Of a stretch of 51,655 bases of DNA, positions 39,094-48,106 are shown piece by piece. Within the stretch, counting starts at the first letter, position 1, and every line of letters starts with the position of its first letter. The stretch is from positions 1-51,655 of the forward strand of contig JANXOM010000209.1 in NCBI GenBank assembly GCA_025353585.1, written 5' to 3'. The translations under genes and the position numbers were made by a program. This stretch comes from Deltaproteobacteria bacterium (GTDB taxonomy: Bacteria > Myxococcota_A > Polyangia > Haliangiales > Haliangiaceae). The notes under the pieces were generated by a model, which worked only from the letters and a program-made list of their open reading frames with translations, had not been told where the DNA came from and ran no database searches.

Positions 39094-40548
39094 ATGTCAC
39101 TCATCGAATTCGACGACGCGAGCCACGCAAAGATCCTGGTCATCGGCGTCGGTGGTGGCGGCGGCAACGCGGTCAACACCATGATCAGCGGCAACCTCGA
39201 CGGCGTCGAGTTCGTCGTGGCGAACACCGACATGCAGGCCCTCGAGGCCAACATGGCGCCCCACAAGGTCCAGCTCGGCGACGCCCTGACCAAGGGCCTC
39301 GGCGCCGGCGCGAACCCGGAGATCGGCCGCCGCTCGGCCGAGGAGTCGATCCAGCAGATCGCCGACCTCATCTCGGGCGCCGACATGGTGTTCGTGACGG
39401 CCGGCATGGGCGGCGGTACCGGCACCGGCGCGGCCCCCGTCATCGCGCAGATCGCGCGGGACTGCGGCGCCCTCACCGTCGGCGTCGTGACGAAGCCGTT
39501 CGGCTTCGAAGGCAAGAAGCGCGCGCGTCAGGCCGCCGAGGGCATCGATCGCCTCGGCGCGGCCGTCGACACGCTCATCGTGATCCCGAACAACCGGCTC
39601 CTCGCCCTCGTGAACCAGCAGACCGCGATGGTCGAGGCGTTCCGCAAGGCGGACTCGGTGCTCCTGAACGCCGTGAAGGGCATCAGCGATCTGATGACCG
39701 TCCCCGGCCTCATCAACGTCGACTTCGCCGACGTGCGCACGACGATGCAGGCCCGCGGCCGCGCCCTCATGGGCACGGGCGTCGGCACCGGCAAGAAGCG
39801 CGCGATCGAGGCGGCCGAGATGGCGATCATGTCGCCGCTCCTCGAGGACGTCTCGATCGAGGGCGCCACGGCGATCCTCATCAACATCACCGGCGGCGCC
39901 GACCTCTCGCTCCACGAGGTGTCCGAGGCGTCGACGCTGATCCAGCAGGCCGCCCACGAGGACGCCGAGATCATCTTCGGCTCGGTCATCGACCCCAACC
40001 TCTCCGACGAGATCCGCATCACCGTCATCGCGACGGGCTTCGATCCCTCGGGCGCCGCGCACCACATCCCGACCCCGCAGGTCTCGCAGTCCGCGGGCCG
40101 GACGATGCCGCACGGCACCACGCCGCCGGGCCGCCGCATGTCGGGCGCGAACCAGGTCGCGCTGCCGTACGACCTCTCGACGCAGACGACCAAGGAGTAT
40201 CCGGCCCCGCTCCCGCCGCGCCGCGCCCCGGCGCAGGTCGTCGACGAGCCGGAGATCAACGTCACGTGGGACCGCGCCGCGATGGCCGAGGCCACCGACA
40301 TCGAGCGCGCCCTCGCCGAGCTCGCCGATGGCTCGGTGCCCGCGCACGGGATCGACCTGTCGCAGCGCATGGCGAGCGGCAGCGGCCCCTCGCCCGTCGA
40401 GGCGATGCCGATGGTGCAGCCGTCGCCCGAGCGCAAGCGCGCGCAGTCCCGCCCGAGCATGAACGCCGTGCTCGCCGGCGAGATCGATACCGAGAGCGAG
40501 CTCGACGTGCCGGCGTTCATCCGCCGTCACTCGGCGAATCCCAGCTGA
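39094..40548 (+). CDS. ftsZ: cell division GTPase FtsZ
   Basis: 484 residues from the ATG at 39094, chosen because AGGGGG lies about ten bases upstream; an in-frame ATG at 39070 lies before that site. Tubulin-like GTPase: [14 protein letters not shown], the signature [10 protein letters not shown] (106-115), [11 protein letters not shown] and the T7 loop. After residue 330 comes a long Pro/Arg-rich linker. The conserved C-terminal peptide DVPAFIRR, which binds FtsA, is followed by HSANPS. It forms the Z-ring. It is the last gene of the dcw cluster and is followed by a strong terminator. Confidence 0.98.
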   Translation: MSLIEFDDASHAKILVIGVGGGGGNAVNTMISGNLDGVEFVVANTDMQALEANMAPHKVQLGDALTKGLGAGANPEIGRRSAEESIQQIADLISGADMVFVTAGMGGGTGTGAAPVIAQIARDCGALTVGVVTKPFGFEGKKRARQAAEGIDRLGAAVDTLIVIPNNRLLALVNQQTAMVEAFRKADSVLLNAVKGISDLMTVPGLINVDFADVRTTMQARGRALMGTGVGTGKKRAIEAAEMAIMSPLLEDVSIEGATAILINITGGADLSLHEVSEASTLIQQAAHEDAEIIFGSVIDPNLSDEIRITVIATGFDPSGAAHHIPTPQVSQSAGRTMPHGTTPPGRRMSGANQVALPYDLSTQTTKEYPAPLPPRRAPAQVVDEPEINVTWDRAAMAEATDIERALAELADGSVPAHGIDLSQRMASGSGPSPVEAMPMVQPSPERKRAQSRPSMNAVLAGEIDTESELDVPAFIRRHSANPS

Positions 40549-40572
40549 GAGCGGAGCCCGTCCTCCCGGCCG

Positions 40573-40603
40573 GCGTCACCCGACGTCGATGCGTCACCCG
40601 ACG
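40573..40603. repeat. 13-bp direct repeat after ftsZ
   Basis: GCGTCACCCGACG occurs at 40573-40585 and 40591-40603, an 18-base period, between the ftsZ stop and its terminator. No function is known. Confidence 0.5.
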
Positions 40604-40626
40604 CACAAGCGACTGATCCTCCCTTC

Positions 40627-40657
40627 GTCGAGGCCCGCCGGGGCCTCGACTCATTTT
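40627..40657 (+). terminator. rho-independent terminator of the dcw cluster
   Basis: Perfect ten-base arms GTCGAGGCCC and GGGCCTCGAC with loop GCCG (40627-40650) are followed by TCATTTT. It lies 78 bases after the ftsZ stop and separates the dcw genes from the receptor gene. Confidence 0.9.
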
Positions 40658-40710
40658 CGGCCAGGCCCGTGCCGCATGATCGCGCCCCAACTGTGGGAAG
40701 CTCGCCTCTG

Positions 40711-43491
40711 GTGCGGCTGTCACGTCTGCTAAGGGTCCTGGGTGCGCTCTGCGCGCTCGAAGCGGTCGCGTTTGCGCAGCCCGACGATCAGGAGGCCGAG
40801 CCACCGCCGCCCCAGCCCGGGCAGGCGAACCCGCCGCCGCCGGTGCCCGCCGCCCCCGCCACGGCGAACGCCGGGATCGCCGGCATCGTGGAGTCGCCCG
40901 ATCTCGACGCCCCGCTCGCCGGCGCGACGGTCACGATCGTCGAGACCAAGGCGACCGCCATCACCGACGACGAGGGCCACTTCCAGATCACGGCCCCGGC
41001 CGGCGTCTACCACGTGCGCGCCGACTTCAGCGGCTTCCACTCCGAGGAGCGCGTCGTCTCGGTCATCGCGGGCGCGCCCGGCGCCGCGCAGCTCGACTTC
41101 AAGCTCGCGACCGCGGCCCTGCTGAACGAGACGATCGTCGTCGTCGGCTCCCGCACGCCGCGCACGAACGTCGAGACCACCGTCCCCGTCGATGTCGTCA
41201 CGTCCGAGGAGATCGCCCGCAGCGGCGGCACGGAGACCGGCCACATCCTGAACGAGCTCGAGCCCTCGTTCATCGCGCAGCCGCAGACCGTCGCCGACGG
41301 CACCGACCACGTCGAGCCCGCGGCCCTGCGCGGCCTCGGCCCCGACCAGGTCCTCGTGCTGGTCAACGGCAAGCGCCGCCACCGCTCCGCGCTGCTCAAC
41401 GTCAACGGCACGTTCGGGCGCGGCACGGTCGGCACCGACCTCAACGCGATCGCCGTCGGCTCGATCAAGCGCATCGAGGTCCTGCGCGACGGCGCGGCCG
41501 CCCAGTACGGCTCCGATGCCATCGCCGGCGTCATCAACATCGTCACCAAGGACTCGCCCGACGCGGCCGACTTCACGACCGAGGCCGGCGTCACGGGCAC
41601 CGGCGACGGCGCCCAGCTCAAGGCCTCCGCCAACTACGGCTTCAAGCTCGGCGATCGCGGCTTCGTGAACGTCACGGGCGAGTTCCTGCAGCGCCAGGCG
41701 ACGAACCGCGCCGGTCAGTTCACCGGGTCGATCTACAGCAAGGATCCGGCCGTCGACGCCATGACCCTCGCCCAGCACGGCCTCACGCGGGACGACTTCC
41801 GCATGCGGATCGGCGAGTCGCAGGCGACGTTCGGCGTCGGCGAGTACGACATGGAGCTGCCGTTCTCCGACACCGGCAAGTTCTACAGCTTCGGCGACGT
41901 CTCCTATCGCCGCGGCAACGCCGCCGGGTTCTACCGGTTCCCGGTGCAGGAGTCGCAGAACGTCCCCGAGTTCTATCCGAACGGCTTCCTGCCCGAGATC
42001 CACACCGACATCGCGGACTCGTCGTTCACCGTCGGCATTCGCCAGAAGGGCGACTGGACCGTGGACGCGAGCCTGACGCGCGGCACGAGCTCGTTTCGCT
42101 TCGACATCGAGAACTCGGTCAACGCGTCGCTCGGCACGGCGAGCCCGACCTCGTTCAACGCCGGCGAGCTCGTCTCGACGGAGACCGTCGCGAACCTCGA
42201 CCTCCAGCGCAAGCTGCCGACGGACGTCGTCAAGGCCGCGACCGTGGTCCTCGGCAGCGAGTTCCGCGTCGAGAACTACCAGATCCACGCCGGGGACGAG
42301 GCCTCGTATTCCGACGGCACTGCCACGTTCGGCAACCCGCCGCAGCCGAAGCTCCCCGGCGCGCAGGTCTTCCCCGGCTTCCAGCCGAGCAACGAGGTCG
42401 ACCGCACGCGCGACAATATCGGCGTCTACGGCGGTCTCGAGACCGAGGTGAGCAAGGCGCTCGCCGTCGACATCGGCGGGCGCTTCGAGGCGTACAGCGA
42501 CTTCGGCCAGTCGCTGACCGGCAAGCTCGCCGCGCGCTACAAGGTGCTCGACTCGGTCTCGCTCCGCGGCGCGATCAGCACCGGCTTCCGCGCGCCGTCG
42601 CTGCAGCAGCTGTGGTTCTCGAACGTCTCGACGCAGTTCCTCGCCGACAGCACGGGCGCGCTGCAGCCGACCCAGGTCCTCACCAGCAACAACGCGAGCC
42701 CCGTCACGAAGGCGTTCGGCATCCCCGAGCTCCACGAGGAGCGGTCGATCAACGCGAGCGGCGGCATCACGGTGCGCCCGACGGAGAACCTCTCGCTGAC
42801 GGCGGACGGGTACTTCATCCGCATCGACGGCCGCATCGTGCTGACGTCGACCTTCTCCACCACCAACACCATCGTCGCCCAGATCCTCGCGCCGTTCCCC
42901 GGCGTCAGCCAGGCGCAGTTCTTCGCCAACGCGGTGAACACGGACACCGGCGGCGCGGACCTCGTCGCCGACTACGCGGTCTCGCTCGGCGCCGGCACGC
43001 TCATCTTCACCGGCTCGGCGAACTACAGCGAGACCAAGGTCGTCAAGGTCAACCTGCCGCGCTCGCTGGTCGACAAGTTCGGCTCCGACAACGCGCAGCT
43101 CCGCACGTTCTTCTTCGGTCGGCAGGCGCAGAACCGGCTCGAGGACTCGGTTCCGCACGAGAAGGGCACCGCCGGCCTGCGCTACGCGGTCGGCCCGTGG
43201 TCGCTCCTCGGGCGCGCCGACTACTACGGAAAGGTGTTCTTCAAGCCGGATAACACCGCCAACGACGAGACCTTTGGGGCGAAAGTGCTGTTCGACGCCC
43301 TCGTCGGGTACCAGGTCACGAAGTCCGTGCGCTTCTCGCTCGGGGCGGATAATCTATTGAACACGTTCCCGGACAAGCAAACGAAGGCCGACAACGTCAG
43401 CGCCGGTCGCTTCATCTATAGCCGCAACGTCACGCAGTTCGGACAGGCGGGCGGCTACTACTTCGGCAAGCTCGAGCTGACGTTCTTATAA
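40711..43491 (+). CDS. TonB-dependent outer-membrane receptor with N-terminal carboxypeptidase-regulatory-like domain
   Basis: About 926 residues from a GTG at 40711, with GGGAAG ten bases before it; a GTG at 40669 is an alternative. A signal peptide (ending AVAFAQ) and a Pro-rich stretch are followed by a beta-sandwich of the CarboxypepD_reg type at 55-130 (AGIVESPDLDAPLAGATVTI, DDEGHFQITAPAGVYHVRA). A TonB-box-like ETIVVVG is at 140-146 and the plug domain at about 148-285 (GLGPDQVLVLVNGKRRHR, VLRDGAAAQYGSDAIAGVINI). The rest is a 22-strand-type barrel ending YYFGKLELTFL. The ligand is unknown; there is no Fur box in front. It precedes by 11 bases a kinase that carries a TonB-like domain, which is the likely partner. 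Confidence 0.95.
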   Translation: MRLSRLLRVLGALCALEAVAFAQPDDQEAEPPPPQPGQANPPPPVPAAPATANAGIAGIVESPDLDAPLAGATVTIVETKATAITDDEGHFQITAPAGVYHVRADFSGFHSEERVVSVIAGAPGAAQLDFKLATAALLNETIVVVGSRTPRTNVETTVPVDVVTSEEIARSGGTETGHILNELEPSFIAQPQTVADGTDHVEPAALRGLGPDQVLVLVNGKRRHRSALLNVNGTFGRGTVGTDLNAIAVGSIKRIEVLRDGAAAQYGSDAIAGVINIVTKDSPDAADFTTEAGVTGTGDGAQLKASANYGFKLGDRGFVNVTGEFLQRQATNRAGQFTGSIYSKDPAVDAMTLAQHGLTRDDFRMRIGESQATFGVGEYDMELPFSDTGKFYSFGDVSYRRGNAAGFYRFPVQESQNVPEFYPNGFLPEIHTDIADSSFTVGIRQKGDWTVDASLTRGTSSFRFDIENSVNASLGTASPTSFNAGELVSTETVANLDLQRKLPTDVVKAATVVLGSEFRVENYQIHAGDEASYSDGTATFGNPPQPKLPGAQVFPGFQPSNEVDRTRDNIGVYGGLETEVSKALAVDIGGRFEAYSDFGQSLTGKLAARYKVLDSVSLRGAISTGFRAPSLQQLWFSNVSTQFLADSTGALQPTQVLTSNNASPVTKAFGIPELHEERSINASGGITVRPTENLSLTADGYFIRIDGRIVLTSTFSTTNTIVAQILAPFPGVSQAQFFANAVNTDTGGADLVADYAVSLGAGTLIFTGSANYSETKVVKVNLPRSLVDKFGSDNAQLRTFFFGRQAQNRLEDSVPHEKGTAGLRYAVGPWSLLGRADYYGKVFFKPDNTANDETFGAKVLFDALVGYQVTKSVRFSLGADNLLNTFPDKQTKADNVSAGRFIYSRNVTQFGQAGGYYFGKLELTFL

Positions 43492-43502
43492 CCCTGTAGC
43501 TC

Positions 43503-45641
43503 ATGTCGGCCACCGACTCGCCCGCGACCGAGGAATTCGGCCCGTACCTCGTCCACGAGCGCCTCGGGATCGGCGGCATGGCCACGGTCCATCGCGCGAA
43601 GAAGCGCGGCATCGATGGCTACGAGCGCAGCGTGGCGCTCAAGCGGATGCTCTCGCACCTCGCCGAGGACCGCGGGTTCGTCGAGTCGTTCGTGCGCGAG
43701 GCCAAGGTCGCGTCGCTGCTGGTGCACCCGAACGTGGCGCAGGTCTACGATTTCGGGCGGATCAACGGCGTTTATTACATCGCGATGGAGCTCGTCGCGG
43801 GCTTCGACATGCGCAAGCTCCTGCGCCACGCGAACCGGACGGGCGAGCCGATCCCGCTCGCGGTGCTGCTGTCGATCCTCGTCGAGCTGTGCGAGGCGCT
43901 CGAGTACGCCCACACGTTCGTCGACGAGCAGGGCGCGGCCCTCGGCATCGTCCACCGCGACATCTCGCCGTCGAACCTCATCCTCGCGCATACCGGCCAC
44001 CTGAAGGTCATCGACTTCGGCATCGCAAAGGCCCAGAGCCGCGCGCTGCACACCGAGAGCGGCCAGGTGAAGGGCAAGCTCGGGTACATGTCGCCCGAGG
44101 CGGCGCTCGGCCTGCCGATCGGCCCGGCGTCCGACGTGTTCTCGGCCGGCGTGGTGGCGTGGGAGCTCATCACGGCGTCGCCGCTGTTCTCGGCCAAGTC
44201 CGACTTCGAGACGATGCGCCGGATCCGCGAGGCGGAGATCGTCCCGCCGTCGCGCCACAACCCCGCGTGTCCGCCGCCGCTCGATGCGGTCGTGCTGGCC
44301 GCGCTGCAGCGCGACGCCGAGCGGCGGTTGCCGTCGGCGGCGGCGTTCCGCCAGCAGCTCGAGATGATCGCGCAGCAGATGCAGATCCAGGTCTCGGCGC
44401 GCACGGTCGGGGAATGGATGCAGCAGGTGCCGGGCCCTGACGGGCGCGCGCGGCGGCCGTCGGCGTGGAGCCAGCCGGGGATGCCGGGGCACGCGGTGCA
44501 GCCGTCGAACCCGTCGAACCCGTCGGGGTTGAAGCTGCAGATGCCGCTGCCGCCGGAGCCGTTGACGACGAACCTGCGCATCTCGGGCCGGACGGCGCTG
44601 ACGCGGTCCCACGAGGAGGCGCAGCTCGCGACGGAGATCTGGGGCGACGACGCGCGCACGTCGTCGAATTCGCCGGGCCCGAACTTCAGCGCGACCACGC
44701 CGCCGCCGGTGCAGGCGTACGAGCCGCCGATCCCGATGCCGATGCAATACGCGCCGCCCGCGCCCACGCCGGCGCCGCTGCCAACGGCGCAGATGCGCGC
44801 GCAGCACGTGCCGCCGGAGGAGCCACCGCGGCGCAAGGTGCTCGTGTACGTCCTCGCGGTGGCGATCATGATCACGCTCGGCGCGGTGATCGGAGTGCTC
44901 TACACGAGCCCCGATCGCGATCGGGATCGCGTCGCAAGAACGGATCCGAACCCGACGCCAGGGCCGAGCCCGAGCCCCAGCCCGACAGCGACGTCGCCGT
45001 CGCCGACGCCGTCCACCGCCGGCGTCGCGGTGCCGACACCGGATCCGGCGCCGGTGCCGACGCCGCCCACGGTCCCCGTGGCCGTGACGACCGCCCACGA
45101 TCTCCTGACGCCGACGCCGACGCCGACCCCGACCCCGACGCCGACCCCGACCCCGACCCCGCATCCGGCGCACCACGACCACCAGACGGGCCACAACGTC
45201 GCGACCAACCCGCCCGACGCGCACGTCGACCCGACGCCGGTCGCCGAGCCCCCGCCGCCGCACGTCGACCCGACGCCACCCCCCGTGCCCGCGCCGATCC
45301 CGACGCCGCCCGTGGTCCCCACGCCGCTGCCCGCCCTCACGCCGAAGCCCCCGTCGCGCACGCCGGTCGTCGCCGCCTCGTCGGTGACGAAGCTCTCCGG
45401 CGAGCTGCCGCAGCTCCAGGTCCATGGCAACGACACCAACGGCGACGTGCTCGCGAAGATCTGCATCGACGAGCAGGGGCACGTTAGCTCGGCGAAGGTG
45501 CTCAAGTCCCCCGCCGAGATCACCGCCGACCTGCAGCACGCGCTCGAGGCGTGGCGCTACAAGCCGTACGTGAAGGACGGCGCCACGTCGGCCGTTTGCT
45601 TCGCGCTATCACTCCGCGTCGTCGTCAAGCACGCCGACTGA
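43503..45641 (+). CDS. Ser/Thr kinase fused to a periplasmic TonB-type C-terminal domain
   Basis: 712 residues. Residues 15-300 are a protein kinase: GIGGMATVHRA loop, ATP lysine in VALKR (Lys47), HRDISPSN (151-158; the usual Lys is Ser, a common myxobacterial variant), DFG (171-173), SPE (197-199). A Pro-rich cytoplasmic region follows, then one membrane span at about 446-467 (VLVYVLAVAIMITLGAVIGVL). A 150-residue Pro/Thr-rich linker includes nine T-P units (536-553). The end (about 625-709) is a TonB C-terminal-like module: GDVLAKICIDEQGHVSSAKVL, then LQHALEAWRYKPYVKDG and a last strand FALSLRVVVK. Cys654 and Cys699 could form a disulfide. The membrane span lacks the histidine that TonB uses with ExbB-ExbD. 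It lies 11 bases after the receptor gene, so it is probably its transducer. Confidence 0.88.
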   Translation: MSATDSPATEEFGPYLVHERLGIGGMATVHRAKKRGIDGYERSVALKRMLSHLAEDRGFVESFVREAKVASLLVHPNVAQVYDFGRINGVYYIAMELVAGFDMRKLLRHANRTGEPIPLAVLLSILVELCEALEYAHTFVDEQGAALGIVHRDISPSNLILAHTGHLKVIDFGIAKAQSRALHTESGQVKGKLGYMSPEAALGLPIGPASDVFSAGVVAWELITASPLFSAKSDFETMRRIREAEIVPPSRHNPACPPPLDAVVLAALQRDAERRLPSAAAFRQQLEMIAQQMQIQVSARTVGEWMQQVPGPDGRARRPSAWSQPGMPGHAVQPSNPSNPSGLKLQMPLPPEPLTTNLRISGRTALTRSHEEAQLATEIWGDDARTSSNSPGPNFSATTPPPVQAYEPPIPMPMQYAPPAPTPAPLPTAQMRAQHVPPEEPPRRKVLVYVLAVAIMITLGAVIGVLYTSPDRDRDRVARTDPNPTPGPSPSPSPTATSPSPTPSTAGVAVPTPDPAPVPTPPTVPVAVTTAHDLLTPTPTPTPTPTPTPTPTPHPAHHDHQTGHNVATNPPDAHVDPTPVAEPPPPHVDPTPPPVPAPIPTPPVVPTPLPALTPKPPSRTPVVAASSVTKLSGELPQLQVHGNDTNGDVLAKICIDEQGHVSSAKVLKSPAEITADLQHALEAWRYKPYVKDGATSAVCFALSLRVVVKHAD
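45108..45161. repeat. 6-bp tandem repeat coding (Thr-Pro)9
   Basis: Nine units of AC(G/C)CC(G/C) code residues 536-553 of the kinase-TonB protein. Unit loss or gain would change the reach of the periplasmic linker in two-residue steps. Confidence 0.85.
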
Positions 45642-45674
45642 CCGTTCGCGACCGCGCCGGCGAGCCGGCAAACG

Positions 45675-46319
45675 TTAGCGGCCGACCAGGAACGTCCACT
45701 CGAGCAGCACGGCCTTGTCGATGCCGCCGCTCGTCGTGGTGGTCGGCGTGCTGCCGTCGGCGCACGTCGTGCTGCGGCACGTGGCGTCCATGGCGTTGTC
45801 GTGGGGCGCGAACGCGAGGCGAACGCCGAACTGCCACCCGTAGCGATACGGGACGAGGTGGTTGTCGAGCTCGAGCCCGATGCCGATGTGCGCCTCGTGC
45901 GCGCGGTCGCCACCGGTCGGCGAGACCGTGCGCGCGTCGATGCGCCACTGGCCGTAGCGCTCGGCGACGCCCGCCTCGACGAACACCGAGCTGCCACGCG
46001 TGCACGCCATCCAGCGGCGGCAGTGGTCGCTCGTCGACCGGATGACGTCCGCGCGCACGTTCGCCCCGAGGCGCTGCATGCCGGCGTCCCCCGTGTGCGA
46101 GTCCATGAAGCTCAGGTACGCGTAGTCGACCTCGAGCGTGAGCGGTCCGATGCGCTCGCCGAGCGCGACCGTCGGCCCGAGCTCCGTCTCGCCCGGGGCG
46201 GCCTGATCCGTCGCCGCCATCGTGAGGCCGAAGCGCGCCGTCGGCCCCGCGGTCGCAGTTCCCGCTGCCGCGAGGAAGACAACACCTAGCGATCCCAACA
46301 CCGGCCCGAGGATCTTCAT
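45675..46319 (-). CDS. predicted outer-membrane protein, paralogue 1
   Basis: 214 residues with a signal peptide (VVFLAAAGTATAG). The body alternates beta-strand-like segments (LEVDYAYLSFMDSH, SVFVEAGVAERYGQW, HIGIGLELDN, YGWQFGVRLAFAPHD) and ends in LLEWTFLVGR, as expected of a small beta-barrel. Two cysteine pairs (DHCRRWMAC and TCRSTTC) are probably disulfides. The section from GIGLELDN to CRSTTC matches GFGIMLDH to CRGLTC in the product of 48515-49234, so the two are paralogues. Its function is unknown. It converges on the kinase-TonB gene with a 33-base gap that holds a small GCCGG/CCGGC hairpin. Confidence 0.8.
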   Translation of the reverse strand: MKILGPVLGSLGVVFLAAAGTATAGPTARFGLTMAATDQAAPGETELGPTVALGERIGPLTLEVDYAYLSFMDSHTGDAGMQRLGANVRADVIRSTSDHCRRWMACTRGSSVFVEAGVAERYGQWRIDARTVSPTGGDRAHEAHIGIGLELDNHLVPYRYGWQFGVRLAFAPHDNAMDATCRSTTCADGSTPTTTTSGGIDKAVLLEWTFLVGR

Positions 46320-46381
46320 CCTTCAGACGTATTCCGAGATGCCCTCGGCGGCAAGATGAAATCTCGTGATAGGACCTGACC

Positions 46382-46624
46382 ATGAAGCGGACACTGATGC
46401 TCCTCGTCGTGGGCCTTGTCGCATGCGGCGGCCCGAAGAAGAACAGCGAGCACGCGGTGGTTCCCGAGGGCTCGGCGACGCCCGAGACCTGCTGCTGCAA
46501 GTCGAACCCGATGACGAGCGACGATGGCAAGCCGGTCTACGAGATGGCCAATCCGATCGAGTGCTCGACCAAGCAGGGCGAGTGCGTGTCCGAGGTGCAG
46601 TGCACCCCGCAGAAGACGGAGTAG
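46382..46624 (+). CDS. small Cys-rich lipoprotein
   Basis: 80 residues. The ATG has AGGA eight bases upstream. The lipobox is VGLVAC (Cys15). The mature 65 residues contain TCCCKSNP, IECSTKQGECVSEVQC, seven cysteines in all after the lipid-bearing one, so it may bind metal or form several disulfides. No family is recognised. It diverges from the outer-membrane gene at 45675-46319 with a 62-base gap. Confidence 0.78.
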   Translation: MKRTLMLLVVGLVACGGPKKNSEHAVVPEGSATPETCCCKSNPMTSDDGKPVYEMANPIECSTKQGECVSEVQCTPQKTE

Positions 46625-46661
46625 CGAGCGTGCGCCGGCGCCACATGCGCTGATTTTCTTG

Positions 46662-46697
46662 TTGGTTTACAACGGTTGTCTAAGTACAATCGTTGTA
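46662..46697 (+). promoter_or_regulatory. promoter with two MarR-type inverted repeats for the MFS-marR operon
   Basis: TTGGTT (46662-46667) and TACAAT (46685-46690) are spaced by 17 bases. Inverted repeat 1, ACAAC-G-GTTGT (46669-46679), fills the spacer. Inverted repeat 2, TACAA-TCG-TTGTA (46685-46697), covers the -10 and the expected start of transcription, which coincides with the ATG at 46697. The two centres are 17 bases apart. The half-sites share ACAA/TTGT. A MarR gene follows in the operon, so autoregulation is the simplest reading. Confidence 0.75.
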
Positions 46698-48106
46698 TGA
46701 GCACAACCCCGGTGCGGCCGTACGCCGTGCTCGCCATCTGCTGCATGAGCCTGCTCGTGGTGTCGATGGACATCACGATCGTGAACGTCGCGCTCCCCGC
46801 CGTTCGCCGCGACCTCGACGCCTCGCTCTCCGGTCTGCAGTGGGTGATCGACGCGTACACGATGGTCGTCGCGAGCCTGCTCATGCTCGCCGGGTCGCTC
46901 GCCGATCGCTTCGGCCGTCGCCGCACGTTCCAGACCGGGCTCGCCCTGTTCACGCTCGCGTCCGCGCTGTGCAGCCTGGCGCCGGACCTCCCGAGCCTGA
47001 TCGCGTTCCGCATGCTCCAGGCGATCGGCGCGAGCATGTTGAACCCGGTGGCGATGTCGATCATCACGAACACCTTCATCGAGCCGAAGGCGCGCGCGGG
47101 CGCGATCGGCGTGTGGGGCGCGGTCGTCGGCGTGTCGATGGCGCTCGGCCCGCTGGTCGGGGGCGGCCTCACCCAGCTCGTCGGGTGGCGCGCGATCTTC
47201 TGGATCAACGTGCCGATCGGCGCCGCGGCCATCGCGCTCGCGCAGAGGTTCGTGCCGGAGTCCCGCGCCCCGACGGCCCGCCGCGCCGATCCCGTTGGCC
47301 AGGTCCTGGTGTTCGCCGCGCTCGCGTCGGTCACGTACGCCGTCATCGAGGGCCCGCACCACGGCTGGACCTCGCCGCTCATCACCGCCCTGTTCGCGAT
47401 CGCGGCCGGCGCGGTGCTCGCGCTCCTCGTGTACGAGCCCCGCCGGGCCGAGCCGCTGATCGACCTGCGCTTCTTCCGGAGCGTCCCATTCGCGAGCGCC
47501 ACCGTCATCGCCGTGTGCGCGTTCGGGACCTTCAGCGGCTTTCTGTTTCTGAACGCGCTCTATCTGCAGACCGTGAAGCAGCTCTCGCCGTTCGAGACGG
47601 GCCTGTACACGCTGCCGCTCGCGCTGGCGACGATCGCCTGCTCGCCGATCTCGGGCATGCTCGTCGGGAGCCGCGGCACGCGCTTGCCGCTCGTGATCGC
47701 GGGCGTCGCGATCGCCACGAGCGGCCTCATGCTCGCGCAGATCGACGCGGCCACGCCGCTGTCGTGGCTCGTCGCCGCGTACGTGATCTTCGGGATCGGG
47801 TTCGGCATGGTGAACGCGCCCATCACCAACACGGCCGTGTCCGGGATGCCGCGGGCGCGCGCCGGCCTCGCCGCCGCGATCGCCTCGACCTCGCGGCAGG
47901 TGGGCGCGTCCCTCGGCGTGGCGCTCGGCGGGACGATCGCGAGCGTGGCCGGCGCCGACTTCGCGCGCGCGACGCATCCGTTCTGGTGGCTCGTCGCCGG
48001 CGCGGGCGGCGTGGTCGCCGTGCTCGGGTTCGCCTCGACGACCGCGTGGGGGGAGCGGTCGCGGCGTGACGCGGCCGTGCTGATCGCCGAGGGTGACGCG
48101 GCGTGA
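46697..48106 (+). CDS. MFS drug exporter, DHA2 (EmrB/QacA-like) family
   Basis: 469 residues from the ATG at 46697, apparently with no leader. Fourteen hydrophobic spans. Family signatures: SMDITIVNVALPAVRRDL in span 1, WVIDAYTMVVASLLMLAG, the loop LADRFGRRR (motif A), RMLQAIGASMLNPVAM, and GVSMALGPLVGGGLTQLVGWRAIFWINVPIG (motif C and the following DHA2 signature). These pumps expel hydrophobic compounds using the proton gradient. Its stop overlaps the marR start (GTGA). Confidence 0.94.
   Translation: MSTTPVRPYAVLAICCMSLLVVSMDITIVNVALPAVRRDLDASLSGLQWVIDAYTMVVASLLMLAGSLADRFGRRRTFQTGLALFTLASALCSLAPDLPSLIAFRMLQAIGASMLNPVAMSIITNTFIEPKARAGAIGVWGAVVGVSMALGPLVGGGLTQLVGWRAIFWINVPIGAAAIALAQRFVPESRAPTARRADPVGQVLVFAALASVTYAVIEGPHHGWTSPLITALFAIAAGAVLALLVYEPRRAEPLIDLRFFRSVPFASATVIAVCAFGTFSGFLFLNALYLQTVKQLSPFETGLYTLPLALATIACSPISGMLVGSRGTRLPLVIAGVAIATSGLMLAQIDAATPLSWLVAAYVIFGIGFGMVNAPITNTAVSGMPRARAGLAAAIASTSRQVGASLGVALGGTIASVAGADFARATHPFWWLVAGAGGVVAVLGFASTTAWGERSRRDAAVLIAEGDAA

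Noticed and set aside
45108..45161. Short tandem units that might suggest a CRISPR-like array
   Set aside because: The units are six bases, in frame, and code a Thr-Pro linker; there are no spacers.
45656..45669. GCCGG-CGAG-CCGGC hairpin as a bidirectional terminator
   Set aside because: Only five base pairs and no T-tract on either strand, so it is not annotated as a terminator.
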